The notes under the pieces are model-generated. The model ran no database searches, was not told the origin of the DNA, and saw only the letters and a program-made list of their open reading frames with translations. From positions 7,750,001 through 7,814,000 of the forward strand of contig NC_088312.1 in assembly GCF_910592395.1 (NCBI RefSeq): a stretch of DNA of 64,000 nt, in the 5' to 3' direction. The position numbers and the translations under genes were made by a program. Below are positions 40,001 through 51,912 of this stretch, in pieces. Numbering within the stretch: the first letter of the stretch is position 1; the number at the start of each line of letters is the position of its first letter. The DNA is from Lineus longissimus (Eukaryota; Nemertea; Pilidiophora; Heteronemertea; Lineidae).

Positions 40001-42942
40001 CCACATTTGAGAGGGCTTGCAAGGACAATGTTCATTTCGTGTAGTTTGTCCTAAGACCTGTGATTTTAATATCAGGTGTGAAAAAATGAGATTATTTCTG
40101 AATTTATCAATTCAATCATTTTGAGTAGGGTCCCTCAAGTTTTTAACAAAGTGTGGAGTTCATGATAACTCGACACGCTCCAATCTGTGTTACAGAACAT
40201 AAAGTTAATCAGTCACAATTTTCTTTCAGTGGACAAGGTCAATATGCTGGTTGGAACAATGCTACATGCAATGCTCCGGTAAGCTAAGTCTACTTATCTG
40301 TCTGCTGTTCTTTTTCTTTGGTATAGTCTGATTAATTTGTATGCTCATGATTTTATTTTCATTTTTTGCTCACTATGATGATGATTTTTTATTTATCTCT
40401 TAAGGTTTTGGCTACTGCGACAACATCTGCATACGAAGGGAAGTTTGCCCAGACTGGTAGTGGTGCACCATACCCCAAAAATCTGAATGATGCTCAATCT
40501 GCCGAGTATGGACAACCACAACAAGGAGACAGGGGAAATCATGAGATGTCACGTGAGGACAGTGAAACGCCCCCTAGAGGGAAAAGGAGGAGGCGACATA
40601 GTGAGAGTAGCGAGGATGGCTATGATAGCGATGAAGCACGTTTGGGATCGAGGATCCACCATGCAGCACGAAGAAGAAGCTCCAGGGATCAGCATAGAGA
40701 AGGCAGTCTTGACAAATCAAAGACATCTAGCTCCTATTCTGTTGACCCAGGGTGGGGATCCAATCCATATCAAGATCACCCATCCAGTGGGACTAGTTCC
40801 TATCATCAGGCATTGTCACAGTATCGTAGTATTACTGATGAGCGACGTAAGGTATCTAGTTCTCATGAAGAGAAAAGACTGCGAAGAGAGCGACGGGAGC
40901 GTAGCTATGCCTGTGATCCTTCACCGGAGGCTTACATAGATCCGAGCGGGAAGCAAGTCATTGACTATCACAATAAAGCATATTCTCAGCCTGTCGAAGA
41001 CATCCCAGTTAAACAGGAATCGGATGACCAGGGTATAACAGAATCGCCCCCCGCCCCAAAAATGCCTGACTTTATGGACTTGGCAAATATTCTACAGACT
41101 GCGAATAAACAATCAGCTCGGAAGCAGCAGCTTCGAGCCCAGGGTATGACAGAGTTATTAAAGACATTATACAGTAGTAAGGGGGCATCTCAGTCTACAA
41201 GTCGGGCTTCTACATGTAGTTCTGCTGGTCAGACAAGTCTGAGTGTTTTTGACACAATGCAGAAGACGATTCATAAGATTCTGCGCGAGGAGAAGAAGAT
41301 TGATCAGCCTGAACCAACAAAAGGCGGGAGCACGAGACTGGCCGTTATGAAGATAACTGAGAAGCTGTATAAAGAAGAGTTTGCTGAGGCATGTATCTAT
41401 AATACCAAGCACAAATTCTCTTTAATAATCCATATGCTGTATGAAGCTTTTTCTTGGTACATGTAGTTTGAAACTGAGATTTTCAAATGAAATTGTCCTT
41501 TTACTATTGATTGGTCATCAGTGTTGTTCTCCTGTTTCCATCGTATCTGACACTGTGATGCCACTGCCAGCTGGTATGCCAGATGCCTGAGATGGTAGTG
41601 AACTCGTTAAATCTCAATGAAATCGACATCAAAAAGGAGACAAAGTTTGATTTCACCGTTTTATTGCGTGTATTTCAGGGCACTGAGCTCGGCAACTTGC
41701 TGGTAGAAAGAGTGATTAAAGATTTTGTGGCAGTCAAGTCTGCTGGTTCTATATCAGAATCTGGCCCTGCTGGACCAGTAATATTGGATCCTCGAATACG
41801 GGCGGCTGAGGTGAGTTTATCAATTATATACATGTTCTTCTTGTTGTGGTTTCATATTGAAAATGAGTTGTGGATTCACATTCTTTATTCTTAAACCTTA
41901 CATGGCCGTTGTTCTGTAGGAAGAAAAAGCACAACTGACTGTCCTAATCCGCCGCCATGCAGAGGAGTTACGACTGATACAAGAAGCTAAGAAGCTGGCA
42001 CAGACGGTGGATATGTCGTCGAGTGAGGAGGAGGTGGATGAGGAGGCCAAGGAAGAGACATTTGATCCATCAGCAGCACAGAAGAAGCTATTATTGATAG
42101 CCTACGGGGTGATTTTGGATGCTTTGGTATGTATAGAGGTTCTCTGCTTGTTCCCGTAATCCCACTTTAAGCTTTACTGAAATGATATGAGGCTAGTCAT
42201 TACGTGAGCTCGCACAGACCTGGCACAATCTCCTTCAAACGATGACATGTAACTTCATGAGAATTTGGGTCGGTTGTCACAGGGGCCATGATGTGATGTG
42301 AGGCATAATTGATGTAGGCCACAAATGCCAAAATGTTTCTCATGGATGCGTTGCCACATTTCATGAATATGTTTATAGGGGGACTTTATTAAGCGCTAGC
42401 TCCGACTTTTATTTATTACAGGCACCAGGAGCGATTCAGACTGAGGAGGATAGCCAAATTGCTGCTGATATCATCCTGCAACTCACGCACCACATGTTTG
42501 TGAGTACCTCATTCATGCACCAAATTCTATGTGCTTATATTCCATCCAGATAGCTGTAATGAGAAAATCTTGCTAAAGGTTCATATCGCATCAACTATGT
42601 GAGTGAGTTTTATATCACCAAATAATTATAAAACTTTATGACTTTCAGAATCTACTAAATCAAAAAGGAAAACAAACCAGCAATACCATCGGCCTTCAGG
42701 AGAAATACATGATCGTAGGACAGTTGAAATCTCGCTATCAGAGCGACCATGCACTCATCAATGCATTGGAGTGTGCTATCTGCATTTCGTTGGATGTGAT
42801 ACATGAACTTTGTAAACTTGACATTGATTCGTTGAATAAGCTGCCAACCATTCTTGGCGAGCAGCCTGGACTTGCTTACCGGGCATTCCAAGACGTGAAT
42901 TTACTTCAAGAAATAACAGGTGCTCACTTTGCCATTGGGTGA
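34078..42942 (+). CDS. Unrecognised 1124-aa protein with three C2H2-type fingers, a CCHC knuckle and an Arg/Ser-rich segment
   Basis: Eighteen exons in matching phase: 34078-34249, 34615-35333, 35497-35556, 35722-35769, 36007-36108, 36581-36638, 37018-37154, 37297-37398, 37719-37774, 38040-38133, 38423-38471, 39428-39461, 40230-40278, 40405-41388, 41679-41810, 41920-42126, 42422-42499 and 42649-42942 (TGA). The N-terminal third is acidic (DEYDDSLSEGEIRDSDDDEN). Finger-like units follow: CMFCGRMF...HVKYVH, CELCHTHDGNASSFLGHLRTLH and CMLCRRC...HLISYH. Then comes a zinc knuckle CYTCGYRGHTSTNC. The largest exon is rich in Arg, Ser and charged residues (RGKRRRRHSESSEDGYDSDE, RRERRERS). The C-terminus looks helical and folded. 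Composition suggests a nuclear, RNA- or chromatin-related protein, which is inference only. The donor at 41389 appears to be GC rather than GT. Confidence 0.75.
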
Positions 42943-43129
42943 ATCTTTCAAACCTGTTATTTTTTCGCTTCGAATCCGTGACTGAGAACTCATTTGGAAC
43001 TGGGATATCTTTGGAATAGTGCAGTGCCAATTAAATCAGCAATGGGGTGCAGTGAGTCGTACTTATCCAGTGGTCATACAGAAAAATAGGTTTTTGTATC
43101 AGAAAAATGAGATGAAATGATGACTGTGC

Positions 43130-43135
43130 AATAAA
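43130..43135 (+). terminator. Polyadenylation signal of the zinc-knuckle gene
   Basis: AATAAA in GTGCAATAAATCACG, about 190 bp after the stop at 42942. Confidence 0.6.
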
Positions 43136-43169
43136 TCACGTCTCGCAAGATCAATACAATCGTTATACT

Positions 43170-43680
43170 TTTTAGCTCAGCTGACAAAAGTCAGAGGAGC
43201 TAGTCCAATAGCTATTTGAATGGTGTCCGTCCTTCCTTCCATCCATCCATCCTTGTCAGTCCAAAGTGTCCTTGACAGAGCAGTTCTACTGTACTCCTTT
43301 TTATGGGGCATCTGAAGCTGATAATTGGAATCAAGCACTCCAAGCAAATGGATTTACCAGCTCTTCTACTGTATTAGAGGGACTGAGGGCTTCGCTTCCC
43401 TCCAAAAGACGATGTCACAACCTACTCCACACCAGCTTGAGCATGGGCTAACCTCAGGTTGTGACGTTGTCCCTATCAACTGGTTTGCAGCATGGTGAAC
43501 AATTGTCCGACAGCTAGGCCATAATCACCGGTTGCGACAATGTCCCCGTGGCATATACCACTACTACTACTCTGTGCAAATCTTCACGTCACACCCAAAG
43601 ACAAATCTGAATCAGATTCATTAGTGTCCTTTGTAGGTTGTGACATTGTCCCAATCATGCCACCCTAAGTGAAATTTAAA
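43170..43680. repeat. Dispersed copies of a GGTTGTGAC(A/T)NTGTCCC repeat
   Basis: Copies at about 43456 (GGTTGTGACGTTGTCCC), 43526 (GGTTGCGACAATGTCCCC) and 43635 (GGTTGTGACATTGTCCC) match the core of the long array at 54.2-55.3 kb. The stretch starts with TTTTTAGCTCAGCTGAC and a TCCATCCATCC microsatellite. Confidence 0.6.
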
Positions 43681-44186
43681 GACACCTACGCATAATTTTC
43701 AGGTATGCTAGGACATCTCATTAATCAATTCTAAAAAATGCAGTTTTTTTAGAGCAGTACTAGTTTGCTCAGACACAGATGCAAAGACCAGTTCGTACAA
43801 AACATTTCTTCTGCTTATTTACTTAGTTTATTCTGCAGCTCTAATCTAACAATACAACGCCATAAACACTAAAGCAAACAAAATGACACTTGCATACTTT
43901 ATTCTTAATTGAAACAACAATGACATGTAGGCCTAAAGGGGCCTGCTCGTGGTAAAAGGAATCACAGAACTACCCCGAGTGATTATGATCTTTCGATTTG
44001 GTTGCAGACACACTGAAATTCGTCAGAAATTAAAAATTCAAGAACTAGCAGGGTCGGGTTAACTCGAACTACTCGACTAACCCGGATATGAAGGGAAATT
44101 CCGCATTGCGAACCAATGAGAAGCGAGAATTGGGGGGGTTCCCCCTCAACCCGAGTCTGGCCCAGGAAACACAGATTAGGCACAAA
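43681..44186. promoter_or_regulatory. Upstream region of the gene starting at 44187
   Basis: Non-coding, AT-rich to about 44040, then less so. The transcription start of the next gene should lie near 44040-44180, but no core promoter element is clear. Confidence 0.35.
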
Positions 44187-47100
44187 ATGGCGGCATGCAG
44201 ATCTGCTCATACACACATACCTAAAAAGAGGTGTCGAGCCATGCCCGCGAAACGACGGTGCGGACGGAAACACTCGTCTAGCTCCAATTGGAGGGCTGAG
44301 GACGCCTTTGAGAAACTTGGGGTTGTTTACCATGGTGTTGACTCTGATGAAGGTTATAAACACCTTCTTCATTCTCCTGATACGGGGGCTAATATTCCAC
44401 GTACTGATGTGTCGAGTGATGATGGCCTATGTACGGATCTTGGTATTGACCTGGTTGTAATGTATCGAAAACTCATGCAGGAGTTATTAGACTTTGATGA
44501 TGCATCAAGTGAAGTCCTGAAATTACTCACTCGGGTGGTGCCCCGTGGATCGCGTGGGCCATTTCGTAGTCCACGGCGCAATGAGAGTGAGTCTGATGGT
44601 GGCTCTGATACAGATGGCAGTGCCAGTGATGATGATGGAGGAGAAAATGTCGTCAGTCTTGATGATCATCCTGTTGCAAGTTCTTCTGGAGGTGCAAAGG
44701 ACCTACATGCCCAGTCGGTTGGTTCAGGTTGCCATGATGATGATGTGGCCATATCAACAGCATCTGCAGTGACCAAGCCGACTAGTCTAGGTCCTGGTCT
44801 GGGAAATCCAGGGTTGCCAAATCTCCCAGCTGCTCGAGCTCGGACAAACAGTTCGTCATCTTGCGATAGTGGGAGCACGTGTAGTGTCAGCAGTAAGGAC
44901 GATGCTCTCAATGCATTTCTTGACAGTTTGGCCGAAAGCAAGAAGAAAATTAGGACAAAAAAGGATATGTTAAGACCCATGCACAAATTTGGGTCCTGGT
45001 ACTCTTCAAGGTAAGGCTACGACTTTAAAATTTCTTTTTTTTAAACAGGTCACAAGGTCAAGAAACCGCATGAACTGTGACTTCTCAGTATACTGCATAC
45101 ATGTGTTACCAACTCGGCAACTGACCAGTCTGGTTACAGGAAAATTCGTCCCCGGAAAATTCGTCCCCAAGGAAAATCCGTCCACAGAAAATTCGTCCCC
45201 GGATAATTCGTCCCCAAGGAAAATTCGTCCCTGAGGAAAATTCGTCCCCAAGGTGAAAAGACAACTGAGTCTATTTACCTTGGAGGTACCAAAAATAATG
45301 AATACCAAGATTAATTCACAGTAAAATAGAAACTTTATTTATACTTTTAAAAACAATATCAAATATTTACGATTACATTCAAATACTTGCAAGTGGATCG
45401 AGTGCAAATGAGAAATAACAACTCACTGTTTGCTTTTGTTGTGTGAGTTGTGGTTCTCAACCTCCCAACTGCCAACTTCTCATGATCTTGTATATACCAT
45501 ACTCATGAGTGTGATCCAATCATGCCTTGAAAATGTATCATTGTAAACAAGGTATCGTTACCTCAGGGACGAATTTTCCGGGGATGAATTTTCCTCGGGG
45601 ACGAATTTTCCAGGGACGAATTATCCGGGGACAAATTTTCCTCGGGACGAATTTTCCGGGAACAAATTTTCCTAGAGCCGACCAGTCTGCACCATCTTGA
45701 CTTTCCGAGAACCACGGAACTCTCGTGAAAGCGAGAGGTCCGATGTGTATTTCTATTGTTTGATCGCTTTTGGCCCTTTACAAAGGTCACTTTATCTCTT
45801 ACATTCTTCAATGTAAAGTGATCATTCTTTCTATAAACAGAAGAGAATGGTATGGAGACTCCAAATCTGTTGAAGTACAAATGTACTCCAGAGTAATCTT
45901 TTTTTCACGGTAGTAATACTTCTTGAAAGTTTGAAAAATTCCCGATTTTCTTCATTGAAACTGCAGCCGCCATTCATCAATGTGGTGACGTCACCAGGCA
46001 TGATTGCTATTGGCTGAATGGATTTTTTCATTGGAGGATTTTCAAATTATTTTGCATATTTTCTGTTGCAATACGCATGCGCTAGGTCTGTAAATCTACA
46101 ATGTACATGTATTTCCGGATAAGGAATATTTCTCGGTTTATCGAGATTCTCGGAAAACCGAGATGGTGCAGACTGCTGAGCAAGCCCTACTGATGCACTG
46201 CGAAGTCACGGTCCCTTGACTCCGCTTGAGACCTGTTTAGCACTTGACACATGATTGTCCTTTTTTTTCTCAAAAATCTTGGGTATGGCAGGCGGTTATC
46301 CATTTATTTCTTTATGGCCGACATGGTCAGACCAAATACGAAATGGAAAAGTGTGGATGCGTGCGTAATTTGTGGCAGTTTGGGATCATTTAGCCTACAT
46401 GTAGCGTGTTTGTCGACTAGAAAACAATCTTTCATGTCTTTGCAAATTTTACTCCATTGATGAAAAAAAACCCCAGAGTTTTGTGCGTATGTTCAACAAG
46501 GCGCCAATTTGAATATTTTAATATAATCATAGAAAGCACCGTTGTTTGTGATTTTTTCTCGAAAATTGAAGATAAAAAATTGGGGGGGGGGGGTCTGGGG
46601 TGTTTTTTCATAGGGTCAGGCAGAAACGATTAACAATTTTTTTTGGACCTTACATTTACAATGAAGATAGTTTAATCTTTGGCTGCAAATTGGTGATGAT
46701 TGTGCTGTTGATCGATGTATGTTGCTCATTGAATAAAGGGGCTGTTCTGTTAAGGAACATTCCTGTGATTTGTGATCTATGGGAAAACGGTTATACTTAC
46801 AGTCCTGAAACTTGCAGGTATGATACCTTGGTATAAAAGATTAATTATGGTATAAGAAAGATTTGATTTTGAACTAATTAGTTAAAACAATAGAACTTTT
46901 AACCCTCTGAAAATACAGAAATAATTGGAATTCAAAAAATGTAACCTGGTATTTTTTATTTGCAAGACCGTTATGGTCCAGATAGAGAAGAAAAAAATCC
47001 AAAATATTTACCAGAAAGTACTTAAAAAGCAGTTTTAAAAACTGTAAATATGCTGAAAACCCGCCAACTACCCCCACAGATAAATGGAATAGTCCATGCT

Positions 47101-50100
47101 TCTTAGTGACATAAGTGCCTAATGAATGGACTTGCATTCATAATGATGTCACACAAGACTGATTTCGGCCAAAAGTGGTCATCTTTTCTGTTTGTTTGTA
47201 GTTTTTAAAACTGCTTTTTAGGTACTTTCTGATAGATATTTTGCATTTCTTTCTTCTCTACCATGACCTTATTTGCCATGCCAATAAACACATCAGGTAA
47301 CATTTTTAATATTCTGGATATTTCTGCATTTTCTGAGGGTTAAAAGTTCCATAGTTTTAACTAATTAGTTCAAAACCAAATCTTTTTTTTGCCATTATTA
47401 ATGTATCATAACAAGGTATCATCCCGACAAGTTTCAAGATTGTAAGTTTAACCGTTTTCCCACAGATCACAAATCAAAGGAATGTTCCTTAACACAACAG
47501 CCCCTTTATGTTTATCTTCCATATATCTATGTCCTCATTGTTTCTCTTTTCAGATGTGACTGCCTGCTGCGTTTTGTCTCATGGGTGTTGAAGTTAGTCC
47601 AGCTTGCTTCTAATAATCAACAAATTGATGAGGATTCCTTCAGGCAACTTTTCATCAACTTTGCATTGATATTCAATATGGAAATAAGGTGAGGATGCAT
47701 TGGCATGCAGTGATACAACATTTGTCATGTTTGTAGAACAATGGTCATGCTGGTCAATAGGTTCAACCACAGATAAAAACTACGTATTTGCAACCTGGGT
47801 GATGACGTCATAATCAGCCGGACAATGTGGTGTTCTTGGTTTCCGAGTCTCGACCTATCTCGCCTGTTTGGTCACGAGAACCTAGCGAGATTTCTAGTCT
47901 GGAACTTTAAAAACTATTTTTAAAACCAGTGTTTTTCCGGGAAAAATATTTTGTGATTTTCTTAGTTGATCATATACCCCCTAAAAAGCTTTTGGCCAAA
48001 TCTGAGACTATCATGAATCACCCCCTAAAGGTTAAGTGCCAGATTCTTAGAAAAACTGGCTCTAAGTAACGTCTTTGTTCATTGTCCTAAACAGTAAACT
48101 AGACTTTCAGAGAAACTGATTATTGAGAAGGTAATGACAATGAATGATAGATATTTTTGAGCACACTTGCCTCAACCGTTGAGTTTTAATTAACCAAGCT
48201 CTACAATTTTTAGCTCACCTGGGTGAACTTATGTCGTCACGACTTGTCAATCGATCTTTGTCTGTCCGTTCTTGTTCAGCACGGCCTCATGGTTGTGCAC
48301 CGCTTTTGCCCTATGAGAGGTCAGTCTGCTAGTGGCTGATTCACATGTATTACATGTTACGTAAAAATTTCTTGAAAGATTAGATACGCCGGTGTCCTGT
48401 CACATTTTGTATTCTTGGATAAAAAAAGTTTCAGAACAATTTTTTTTGGCAGAATGTTGAATTTTCATTCTGTGAAGTGAATTTTGAATTCAGTCTGATT
48501 GGGTTTTGATATATATTTTTCAAATTTCTGACAGAAAATCGTCTTCCAGCATTTAAAAATAATGCCCTGAATAAATTCCGCTTTGGCATGCCATACTTGA
48601 TCGCCATTGACTGCAAATTTAGACATATTTGGCTATGGCATGTACATGTATGGCTGGACTTTTGGAGGCTTTTTTACAATTGTTTTATTAATTGGTTGTC
48701 ATGGTTGTTGACAAACCATCTATTCAAATCCAGGTTCCTCAATTTATTTCCAGGCTGGTAAATTCAAGAAACCCACTTATACTTCAAGGCAGAGAAGTGG
48801 ATGCAAATCCAGACCTGCTTTATGAGAAGTACCCTGAGGTTACTGCAATTGCACCCAAGCAAATATTTTCTGTAACTGTTGCAGAGGTGAGCACTTTTTT
48901 GATCTTGTAGAATAACTTTTCCTGTTTTTTTGCATAATTTACTTATACAGTCAAAACCGCCTAAGTCGGATCCAAATGGACCAATATATTTTATCCGACT
49001 TGTAGAAAATCCGTCTCAAGTGAAGTCTATAGAAGTCGGATAAAATCCGACATGTGTGTAAAGTGACTCATTAGCAGGACGTGAAAGACGAACGACTCCC
49101 TCCATGATCTCCGGGCAGCATCAAGCCGTCTCTACGTGAGTGCACACACGTCTGTGATTGCTCAGTGCATGGAGAGTGTATTGTGTATAGCGTGATTTCC
49201 ACATCCCTCAAACTCGTCCCCAGTGTAGTTTACGCATGGAGGGTACTGGAAGGAGCCTCTGCGCATGTCTGTTGCGCATTTATAGTGCATTTACGGTGTC
49301 TGCAGCCCAAGTCTACAGGATGCAAAATAAAAACTAGAACTCGTCCGACTTAGAAGGTGGAATTTTGATGGAAATGAATTAAATGGACCTGATTTTACAT
49401 CCGAGATAGGTAGAAAATCCGACTTACGAAGTCCGACTTAAGGGATGATTTTTATTGGGAAGAACGTAAGGCCGTGCTCGGGACTTTCAGTAGCTATCCG
49501 AGATATTCGAAAATCCGAGTTGGCCGACTCCAACTTAGGCGGTTTTGACTGTAATTGTTATAGAAATACTTTGGTGCCTCACTTCCTGGTCTCCAGGCGG
49601 CCACCTTGTATATAAATAAGTTGTATATGTTTTTTGACATTTTGACGCCAATGGTTGTGGCTAAGGCAACAAAAATTTGATAGTGGGTGTACATGGTGTA
49701 CCTAATAAGGTTACATTCCATTCTCCCCAGTATTTTGTCGTTGCTCGATGTAAGAGGATTCTAATTTGTTGTGGGGATGAATCTAAGTACCCACAACATG
49801 CATGTGTATGCCATATTTTGGCCAAATTGGAAGTTGAATATGGCAGTAATCACACTTTTTTTGCTTTTTCATATTCCCCATATCATATGGGAATGCTTTT
49901 GGGCGTGTTCCACATGGCTATCTATCACCTCACCCATAATGGTTTTGGCAGTGTGAGACCCTCTTGTTCTTACTACAATTGTACTCACAACAATTCTTAC
50001 TTAGCTTTTTAACTCACTTGTGTGGAGCTTATACAACATTACCATGGTGTCCGTCATCATCGTCCCTTAGCGGAGCATGTTTTGTAACCGCTGGGGCTAG

Positions 50101-51779
50101 GTGGCTTGACCTTGCCATAATTTCCAAGGTCACAAGGTCAATTTAAAATATTTGTAATGTTTTTAAACAAATTTTGCAGTGTAAAGGAGAGGCCAAACCT
50201 AAAAAAGTAAAACTGCAACGTCCAGCTGCAAATTACCCTCCACAACGGGAGAAAAGACCTCATAGCTTGATTGCTCAAGACAGTATTGCAGCTGACTCAA
50301 CCATATTCCCCAGTGATTTGAAAGGACAACATGCCTGCCAGTTAGTTAATGAGCTAGGATATACGTACATGCCAAACAAGAATTGTATGTTAGGATTTGT
50401 TGTTCAAGGTACCAAGGCAAGTATTCCTGTAAACTTATTTTTGGTTCACCGTTGGGGAGTCTATTCAATCTTGTAGTTGTACCTCGAGTGAAAATCCGTG
50501 AATATAATTGTGACGATGATGCTGTCAGACATGTCGGACTCCATCACGTCCATTTCGTTGGGCACTATTAAGGGGCATTCCATGTGAAATCAACAAGTGC
50601 ATCCCGGGTCATAGTCTCAGATTTGGCTCATTTTCACATATTTTGTAGGTTATAGGGCCAATATAAAAAATCCAAAATATTAGTGTCATATTCCTTAAAG
50701 GGGTAGACCGTTCAATTACACTGTGGTCCGATTAGATTGAAATCGGCTTGTACACAATGCTGTAGCGCAGTTATTATGGGTACAAATTTGCTGAAAACTT
50801 GCTATCTATGGTGTTTGTAGATCAGTCTACACAGTGGTAATGCTGAAGATTTGATTTAGTATTTATATTTTGGCAATTTTGAAAATTTCAGTATCAAACT
50901 TTTCAACGAACGGCCTATGCCTTTTAAAAGGTTACCCTCCCAGAGGAACTAAACAGGGGGCATGGCGCATTTTTGGGCGCGGACGCCTATTTTTTAGCCA
51001 TCTTTGCATGGCCATATTTTTGCAGAAAGAAATATCAATCTAATTCTTTCAGTCTCTTCTGTTCTCAACCCAAGGATCACATGAAACCTATTACTGACAT
51101 CCTGGGGTTTTTAGGCTGGGAAATTCAGGGGGTTGAATCGGAGGCGATTTTTGACCAAATATCCATTTTTGGGGGGCTCCACCACCAATACTGTATCTGG
51201 GTGGGAACTAAACAAAGGTTGTTTTAAAAGTAATCTTATAATGACATAAGGTGCCCTATCACTTACTTGGGTCCGATCCAATATCCAGGATTGCTCTATT
51301 GACTTCCAAGCTCAATATGATTACCAAGATGGCTGCCAAGCGATAAGTAATACTAATAACGCCATCTTGAATATAAAATTACGCCATCTTACATGTTTGT
51401 AAATTCTGCGCTTGTTCGGTTGGATTAGCCATGCTTTGTGTTTCCTTGTTTCCATAAGCGCAGAGATTGCTTTAAATTCTATTTAGATCTGGCTGCAATC
51501 CCTGAACGGTCAGGGGACAGGTTTTTCATTGACCGCTGTATAAGATGTGGCTGAGGTGTACGCTTTTCTTACTTGCAGGTTCGCTTGACTTGTTTGATAA
51601 TGGATAGAGAACTCAACAAACGTATTAGAGAGCCAGAGTTTGAGGCATTGCTGGAACGAAGCGAAGCGAAGATTTACTTCACAAAAACATTTGATATGCT
51701 GCAGAAGCAAGGTCGACAACACCTTGCCTATATTATGGTGACTTTATCATCTTTTGCTGGTGATTCAAATATTAATTAG
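44187..51779 (+). CDS. Unrecognised protein, about 534 aa, acidic/Ser-rich N-terminal half
   Basis: Exons 44187-45010, 47554-47688, 48754-48886, 49731-49805, 50180-50416 and 51579-51779 (TAG) join in frame. Start ATG 44187 lies in CACAAAATGGCGGC, a good initiation context. Residues 1-60 are basic (AKRRCGRKHSSSS), then come FEKLGVVYHGVDSDEGYKHL and a long Asp/Ser/Gly-rich disordered part (ESESDGGSDTDGSASDDDGG). The downstream exons look folded: CDCLLRFVSWVLKLVQLA, PLILQGREVDANPDLLYEKY, CKRILICCGDESKYPQHAC, FPSDLKGQHACQLVNELGY and YFTKTFDMLQKQGRQHLAYI. The 3' edge of exon 49731 is uncertain: GTATGC at 49806 keeps frame but is a weak donor. Exon 50180 ends at AAG|GCAAGT, a textbook GC donor. The introns carry at least four TIR elements. 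I do not recognise a family, so no function is assigned. Confidence 0.65.
45132..45679. mobile_element. MITE with subterminal GGAAAATTCGTCCC repeats, inserted into another element
   Basis: Left end GGTTACAGGAAAATTCGTCC and right end, inverted, GGCTCTAGGAAAATTTGTTC. Each end carries several tandem copies of GGAAAATTCGTCCCC in opposite orientation. It is flanked by the 9-bp direct repeat GACCAGTCT (45123-45131 and 45680-45688), a likely target-site duplication, as Mutator-like elements make. It has no coding capacity. Confidence 0.75.
45680..46175. mobile_element. Older TIR element interrupted by the MITE at 45132-45679
   Basis: Ends CAGTCTGCACCATCT (45683-45697) and its inverted copy finishing at 46175, followed inwards by further matching CTTTCCGAGAA. 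The first bases of its left TIR appear twice because the 45132-45679 element landed inside it and duplicated GACCAGTCT. The CAGT ends recall Tc1/mariner-pogo elements, although a TA duplication is not seen. Confidence 0.65.
46733..47509. mobile_element. Foldback element with ~310-bp inverted arms
   Basis: Left arm about 46733-47044 and right arm about 47200-47509 are inverted copies over nearly their full length, with roughly 155 bp between them. Outer ends read ATAAAGGGGCTGTT on both strands. Inner landmarks pair as well: AACTAATTAGTT, AACCCTC/GAGGGTT and GCAGTTTTAAAAACTG. No coding capacity. It sits in the first intron of the 44187 gene. Confidence 0.85.
48948..49551. mobile_element. pogo/Tigger-type non-autonomous element, 604 bp
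   Basis: Perfect 19-bp terminal inverted repeats CAGTCAAAACCGCCTAAGT flanked by TA on both sides (48946-48947 and 49552-49553). CAGT ends with a TA duplication are typical of Tc1/mariner-pogo transposons. Internal AAGTCGGA/TCCGACTT motifs recur near both ends. There is no transposase frame. Lies in an intron of the 44187 gene. Confidence 0.88.
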
Positions 51780-51906
51780 ATAATGGGGAAATTAAAAGTA
51801 AAATGGGCTAGAGAGGTTTTGAAGTTGTTACTACAGAATCGAGGAACCTCCTTGTTGTTTTTTTATCTTGATCTCTTGCTTTTATTCAATTCAATAGGTG
51901 ACGGTA

Positions 51907-51912
51907 AATAAA
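51907..51912 (+). terminator. Polyadenylation signal of the 44187 gene
   Basis: AATAAA in GGTAAATAAAATTTTG, about 130 bp after the stop at 51779. Confidence 0.6.

Noticed and set aside
41571-41678. Extra exon of the zinc-knuckle gene starting at 41571
   Set aside because: The frame is open and an AG precedes it, but TTGCGTGTATTTCAG at 41664-41678 is a better acceptor and the joined product without the extra residues reads smoothly. An alternative exon remains possible.
49806-50012. Extended reading of the 49731 exon to the TAA at about 50012
   Set aside because: The sequence beyond 49805 becomes low-complexity and hydrophobic and is followed by repeat sequence; it would also cut off the following exon, which has good splice sites.
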